A stretch of DNA of 10,113 bases from Dichloromethanomonas sp964477085 (GTDB lineage: Bacteria > Bacillota > Desulfitobacteriia > Desulfitobacteriales > Syntrophobotulaceae), in contig CAYZDF010000084.1 in NCBI GenBank assembly GCA_964477085.1, positions 1 to 10,113 on the forward strand, written 5' to 3'. Shown piece by piece: positions 7,485-10,113 of this stretch. The stretch's first letter is position 1. The number at the start of each line of letters is the position of its first letter. The notes beneath the pieces were generated by a model. It saw only the letters and a list, made by a program, of their open reading frames with translations, was not told the DNA's origin and ran no database searches. Both the position numbers and the translations under genes were made by a program.

Positions 7485-7515
7485 ATAAACATGTTCCTAA
7501 ATAAACATGTCCTAA
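7485..7515. repeat. Tandem duplicated 15/16-mer upstream of rlmN
   Basis: Two adjacent copies, ATAAACATGTTCCTAA (7485-7500) and ATAAACATGTCCTAA (7501-7515), are identical except for one extra T. Each contains the palindrome ACATGT. On the coding strand they lie 30-60 bases before the rlmN start codon, just upstream of its ribosome-binding region. They could be a paired protein-binding site or a remnant of an insertion-element end. Confidence 0.7.
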
Positions 7516-7589
7516 AATTAGTTTGTTTATTAAACTTATTTCGTTCTGATAGATTTTCATTACCATCAAAAGAAATATACCCGTTGTAT

Positions 7590-7613
7590 TTATCTGACGT
7601 TGTTTCTACTCAT
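7590..7613 (-). other. Possible seven-codon leader ORF
   Basis: ATG followed by six codons and TAA encodes MSRNNVR. It is preceded by GGAG with an ideal 7-nt spacer. It lies about 38 nt after the 12-bp inverted repeat in the direction of transcription and about 136 nt before rlmN. So short a frame can arise by chance; only the ribosome-site spacing makes it worth recording. Confidence 0.2.
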
Positions 7614-7650
7614 TTTTTTACTCCATTCTTAATTGCTTTTTAACAATTGT

Positions 7651-7679
7651 AATCCAGATAAGTTTTTCTTATCTGGATT
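7651..7679. repeat. Perfect 12-bp inverted repeat (RNA hairpin) after rsmB
   Basis: AATCCAGATAAG (7651-7662) and CTTATCTGGATT (7668-7679) pair perfectly around a 5-nt loop (TTTTT on the plus strand, AAAAA in the minus-strand transcript). It sits about 80 nt past the rsmB stop codon. No U-tract follows it in the minus direction (next bases ACAATTGTT), so it is not a textbook intrinsic terminator. An mRNA-stabilising or processing hairpin, an attenuating structure or a dyad operator are alternatives. Confidence 0.65.
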
Positions 7680-7757
7680 TAGGCTAAATAAAAGGAGTTC
7701 TAGTATTTTCATTCTTAGTGTCTATCTGCTACTGTTGAACTATTATAGGATCTACTT

Positions 7758-9161
7758 TTAAGATAGATCACCCGGTAACCTGAATTTAGCCAGGAAGAAA
7801 CCATCCATATTATGAAGGTGAGGTAAAATCTGCCAAACCCCTTTTCTGAGTTGGGCTAAATCCCTTTCATCTTGTACCGTAAAAGGTAAAACCTCTGTCA
7901 GATCTACGGGCTGAAATTGAGGTTTTAATTTCCTGAAGGCTTTGATAATTTCAAAATTCTCTTCGGGTTCCGTGGTGCAAGTGGAATAAACAAGTTCCCC
8001 CCCAGGAATAACATGCTCGGAAGCCTTTAAAAGGATAGAAAGCTGCAAGTCCGGCAGTTTTTTGATCTCATCTTCTCTCTTCTGCCAGCGGAGATCTGCT
8101 CTTCGCCGAATAACCCCAAGACCTGAACAAGGTGCATCGACTAAAACGCGGTTGAACTTCCCTTCTACCCCTTTTAATTCCCTGGCATCCCCTTCGCTGG
8201 TATGTATAATGGTTAGCCCTAAACGCTCAGCTAGTTTGGTTACCAATTCAAGTTTTTGGGGATAGATGTCGACGGCAATGATTTCCCCCTCGTTCTTCAT
8301 CAATTGAGCCATATGAGTTGTTTTGCCCCCAGGTGCACTACAGACATCTAGAACGCGTTCCCCTGGTTTGACTCCTAAAACATGGGCAACTAACTGAGAG
8401 CTTTCGTCCTGTACCGTCAGTCTCCCATCTTTAAAAGCTTCAAGTCTCTCCAAAGCACCAAAATCCTCAATATACAGTGCTTCAGGAATGCGTGAACTTT
8501 CTAAGACCTTGATCCCTTCACCTTCCATCATTTCTTTCAAGTCCAGCCGTGTTGTTTTCAGTGTATTCGTTCTGATACAGGTAGGAGAAGGTTCATTATT
8601 AGCTAACAGTAATCTTTCAGTCTCTGCCAGCCCTAACCGTTTGAACCATCGTCTTACCATCCAGTCCGGATGAGAGTATCGGACTGAAAGATAACGTATG
8701 GGATCTTTAACCGGATCAGGCCATTTAAAATCCCAACCCGTTTCAGCAGCTTTACGCAAAACACTGTTAACAAGAGAAGTAAAGGAGTGGTTAAGTGACT
8801 TGATGATATTAACCGTTTCATTAATGGCAACCGGTACAGGGATCTTATCCATGAAGAGTATTTGAAAAGCTCCGATCCTAAAGGCTGCCCTGACTTCATG
8901 GGGAAGAGCTGACATCGGCTTCGTTAAGTGCTGTCTGAGGGCATAATCCAACATCTGTTTATTTTTAAGAACCCCATTAACCAGTGCTGTCGTCAGATGA
9001 CGGTCCCTCGGATCTTCAACCCCTCCAAGCTGGGTACGAAGGAGGAGATTAGCATAGGCTCCTTCCTTCTCCACCCTCGTAAGAATACGCACGGCGATTT
9101 GCCGTGCGTTATTTTTGTCGTTATTAACTTTCAGGCCAACCGTTTGTGTCTTCTTCGTCAT
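7758..9161 (-). CDS. rsmB: 16S rRNA (cytosine-C5) methyltransferase RsmB
   Basis: SAM-dependent methyltransferase, 467 aa, expected to make m5C967 (E. coli numbering) in 16S rRNA. An N-terminal NusB-like RNA-binding domain (about 17-142) precedes the Rossmann-fold catalytic domain (about 165-465). Motif I is DVCSAPGGKTTH (272-283). The two cysteines of the family mechanism are Cys345 in DAPCSG and the nucleophile Cys395 in YSTCTTEPEEN. The C-terminus ends in the family's DGFFLAKF. Length is near the usual 440-460, with about 15 extra hydrophilic residues at the N-terminus. The ATG is 5 nt past the metallopeptidase stop and lacks a strong Shine-Dalgarno, suggesting coupling or a downstream start, though no better start is visible. 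In Bacillus rsmB directly precedes rlmN; here a 303-nt gap follows. A strong hairpin lies in codons 18-25. Confidence 0.97.
   Translation of the reverse strand: MTKKTQTVGLKVNNDKNNARQIAVRILTRVEKEGAYANLLLRTQLGGVEDPRDRHLTTALVNGVLKNKQMLDYALRQHLTKPMSALPHEVRAAFRIGAFQILFMDKIPVPVAINETVNIIKSLNHSFTSLVNSVLRKAAETGWDFKWPDPVKDPIRYLSVRYSHPDWMVRRWFKRLGLAETERLLLANNEPSPTCIRTNTLKTTRLDLKEMMEGEGIKVLESSRIPEALYIEDFGALERLEAFKDGRLTVQDESSQLVAHVLGVKPGERVLDVCSAPGGKTTHMAQLMKNEGEIIAVDIYPQKLELVTKLAERLGLTIIHTSEGDARELKGVEGKFNRVLVDAPCSGLGVIRRRADLRWQKREDEIKKLPDLQLSILLKASEHVIPGGELVYSTCTTEPEENFEIIKAFRKLKPQFQPVDLTEVLPFTVQDERDLAQLRKGVWQILPHLHNMDGFFLAKFRLPGDLS
9087..9109. repeat. GC-rich hairpin inside the 5' end of rsmB
   Basis: ACGCACGGC (9087-9095) and GCCGTGCGT (9101-9109) form a perfect 9-bp stem around a 5-nt loop. 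On the plus strand it is followed by TATTTTTG, which resembles an intrinsic terminator for antisense transcription. On the coding strand it lies in codons 18-25 of rsmB (residues ARQIAVR) and could slow early elongation. Its function is unknown. Confidence 0.55.
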
Positions 9162-9166
9162 ACGTT

Positions 9167-9868
9167 CTATTCATCTCTTCCTTGAGCAATCCAAACAAAT
9201 CTCAATAAAGTCAGAATGGCTGTTAAAGCCGCGGCCACATAAGTGAGAGCGGCTGCACTCAGCATTCGCTTGGCACCAAGGGCCTCTTCACCACTGCGGA
9301 CAATTCCATTTCCCTCCAGAAAAGCGAGTGCTCTGTTACTGGCATTATATTCAACCGGCAGAGTGACAATCTGGAAAAGGACAGCAAAAGCAAACGCATA
9401 AATACCCAACGTTAATAAGAAATTCATTGTTGGAAGGAAGAAACCAAGAAGGATCAGAAATGGGCCTATCTGGCTGCCAAAAGAAGCTACTGGTACGAAA
9501 GCCGACCGAATCTTCAAAGGCGCATATCCATCGGCATGCTGTACGGCGTGTCCAGTCTCATGAGCAGCCACAGCAATAGCTGCGATGGAAGTACTATTAT
9601 ATACGCCACTGCTTAACCGAACTGCATGTGCACGTGGATCGTAGTGATCCGTAAGATTACCGGCTACCTGCTCGACTTTAACATCATACAGTCCGTTATC
9701 ATTTAAGATCATCCTTGCCACATCAGCCCCCGTTCGGCTGGAACTGCCTCTGACTTGGGAATATCTGCTGTACGCCCCGTTAATTTTGGCTTGGGCATAA
9801 ATGGTAAGAATAATAGCCGGAATAAGCAATATCGTCGATGGATGAAACAAAAATGGATCAAAAAACAT
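9167..9868 (-). CDS. yugP: Membrane-bound neutral zinc metallopeptidase (YugP family)
   Basis: Integral membrane zinc peptidase, 233 aa, of the YugP/Zn_peptidase_2 family (formerly annotated DUF). An N-terminal membrane helix lies at about 10-27. The zinc motif HETGH (103-107) is within AAHETGHAVQHADGY, and Glu173 in PVEYNAS is a plausible third ligand. Hydrophobic segments follow at about 122-146, 148-170 and 204-227. The length matches the family, and its substrate is unknown. The start is supported by GGAGGGAGG (9875-9883) 6 nt before the ATG, the strongest ribosome binding site in the window, as expected for the first gene of a transcription unit. It lies 5 nt before rsmB, so the two are almost certainly cotranscribed. 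Any link to the downstream wall-signalling genes is inference from position only. Confidence 0.93.
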   Translation of the reverse strand: MFFDPFLFHPSTILLIPAIILTIYAQAKINGAYSRYSQVRGSSSRTGADVARMILNDNGLYDVKVEQVAGNLTDHYDPRAHAVRLSSGVYNSTSIAAIAVAAHETGHAVQHADGYAPLKIRSAFVPVASFGSQIGPFLILLGFFLPTMNFLLTLGIYAFAFAVLFQIVTLPVEYNASNRALAFLEGNGIVRSGEEALGAKRMLSAAALTYVAAALTAILTLLRFVWIAQGRDE

Positions 9869-9970
9869 AATTTTCCTCCCTCCATATACATCTCTTTAAT
9901 ATATCGAACCTTAACTATCATGTTGCCTAAATTCTATTAAATAAAGCTTAGATTTGGCTTAAAATGCTTG

Positions 9971-9999
9971 TTAATACCATTATACTCAAAAGTTATAAT
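9971..9999 (+). promoter_or_regulatory. Candidate outward-facing sigma-A promoter
   Basis: TTAATA (9971-9976), a 17-nt spacer and a perfect TATAAT (9994-9999) read on the plus strand toward the window edge. The -35 has two mismatches to TTGACA. It overlaps the minus-strand candidate, so the pair could be divergent promoters or a chance product of AT-rich sequence. No plus-strand gene is visible downstream in this window. Confidence 0.22.
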
Positions 10000-10007
10000 A
10001 AATATTT
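9979..10007 (-). promoter_or_regulatory. Candidate sigma-A promoter for yugP-rsmB
   Basis: A perfect -10 hexamer TATAAT reads on the minus strand at 9979-9984. The hexamer 17 nt upstream (AAATAT) is a poor -35 match. It would give a leader of roughly 100 nt before the yugP start. TATAAT-like strings are common in such AT-rich DNA, so the call is tentative. Confidence 0.3.
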
Positions 10008-10039
10008 AAAGCCATTAACGAATCAAATGAATTCTTATA

Positions 10040-10086
10040 AATATTTTATACAATATTTTACATAATATTTTAGTCTTAATATTTTA
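10040..10086. repeat. Four spaced copies of AATATTTTA
   Basis: Identical 9-mers begin at 10040, 10052, 10064 and 10078, giving spacings of 12, 12 and 14 bases (TAAAATATT on the minus strand). They lie upstream of the candidate yugP promoter. They could be a UP-element-like or curved AT tract, or a repeated binding site; I recognise no specific regulator. Confidence 0.6.
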
Positions 10087-10113
10087 ATCAACAATTATAT
10101 TAACAACTCTCCG

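Larger units (their letters stand above)
7455..7757. other. Long intergenic gap between rsmB and rlmN
   Basis: This 303-base AT-rich stretch interrupts an otherwise tightly packed cluster. No ORF of convincing length is seen on either strand. It holds a perfect 12-bp inverted repeat (7651-7679), a tandem duplicated 15/16-mer (7485-7515), the 8-base palindrome ACAATTGT (7643-7650), and two tiny minus-strand frames with plausible ribosome binding sites. I found no convincing sigma-A promoter and no terminator with a T-tract in the gene direction. It may hold an unrecognised promoter or leader for the rlmN-prkC genes, or be a remnant of an old insertion. Confidence 0.6.
9869..10113. other. AT-rich gene-free region upstream of the metallopeptidase gene
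   Basis: These 245 bases hold no credible ORF on either strand, are very AT-rich and include a repeated AATATTTTA motif at the outer end. They probably contain the promoter for the yugP-rsmB genes. The neighbouring gene beyond the window edge is not visible. Confidence 0.6.

Noticed and set aside
7651..7679. Calling the 12-bp inverted repeat a rho-independent terminator for rsmB
   Set aside because: The bases after the stem in the transcription direction are ACAATTGTT, not a U-tract, and the stem is AT-rich. It is listed as an inverted repeat instead.
7749..7769. GATCTA and TAGATC inverted repeat spanning the rsmB stop codon
   Set aside because: Only six bases per arm with a 9-nt loop in AT-rich sequence, and no T-tract; likely chance.
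9709..9921. A 70-codon minus-strand frame starting upstream of yugP
   Set aside because: Its ATG has no ribosome binding site, and most of it overlaps yugP out of frame with no recognisable domain. The in-frame yugP start has a far stronger Shine-Dalgarno.

Overview
The window looks like a low-GC, Gram-positive chromosome. The best fit is a clostridial lineage of the Desulfitobacterium/Desulfosporosinus/Dehalobacter type. That placement is inferred from protein style, moderate GC content and gene order; no search was run. Every convincing gene lies on the minus strand, so the biological reading order runs from the right end of the window to the left.

In transcription order the layout is as follows. 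An AT-rich, gene-free region (9869-10113) with candidate promoter elements and a repeated AT-rich motif comes first. It is followed by a YugP-type membrane zinc metallopeptidase (9167-9868) and, 5 nt later, the 16S rRNA cytosine methyltransferase RsmB (7758-9161). A 303-base gap (7455-7757) then carries a perfect inverted repeat, a tandem duplication and small SD-preceded reading frames, but no substantial gene. After the gap come RlmN (6390-7454) and six tightly packed genes: a DUF3662+FHA protein (fhaA type), a membrane-anchored FHA protein (fhaB type), a PP2C Ser/Thr phosphatase, a SEDS glycosyltransferase (RodA/FtsW family), a class B penicillin-binding protein (PbpA type) and a PASTA Ser/Thr kinase (PrkC/PknB). 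The last 53 bases, downstream of the kinase, contain no recognisable gene.

Two functions are combined. RsmB and RlmN modify rRNA (RlmN also tRNA). The remaining six genes form a cell-wall signalling and synthesis module: a kinase with wall-sensing PASTA domains, its antagonistic phosphatase, two FHA phosphothreonine readers, and a SEDS polymerase with its transpeptidase partner. From rlmN to prkC, genes overlap by 1-14 nt or are separated by at most 15 nt, which implies a single transcript with translational coupling. The rsmB-rlmN-phosphatase-kinase backbone is the arrangement known from Bacillus. The inserted order fhaA-fhaB-phosphatase-rodA-pbpA-kinase matches the actinobacterial fhaA...pknB operon apart from pknA. 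I see no mobile element, CRISPR array, tRNA/rRNA gene or clear pseudogene. All catalytic motifs I checked are intact. The most interesting parts are the composite operon architecture and the structured rsmB-rlmN gap.
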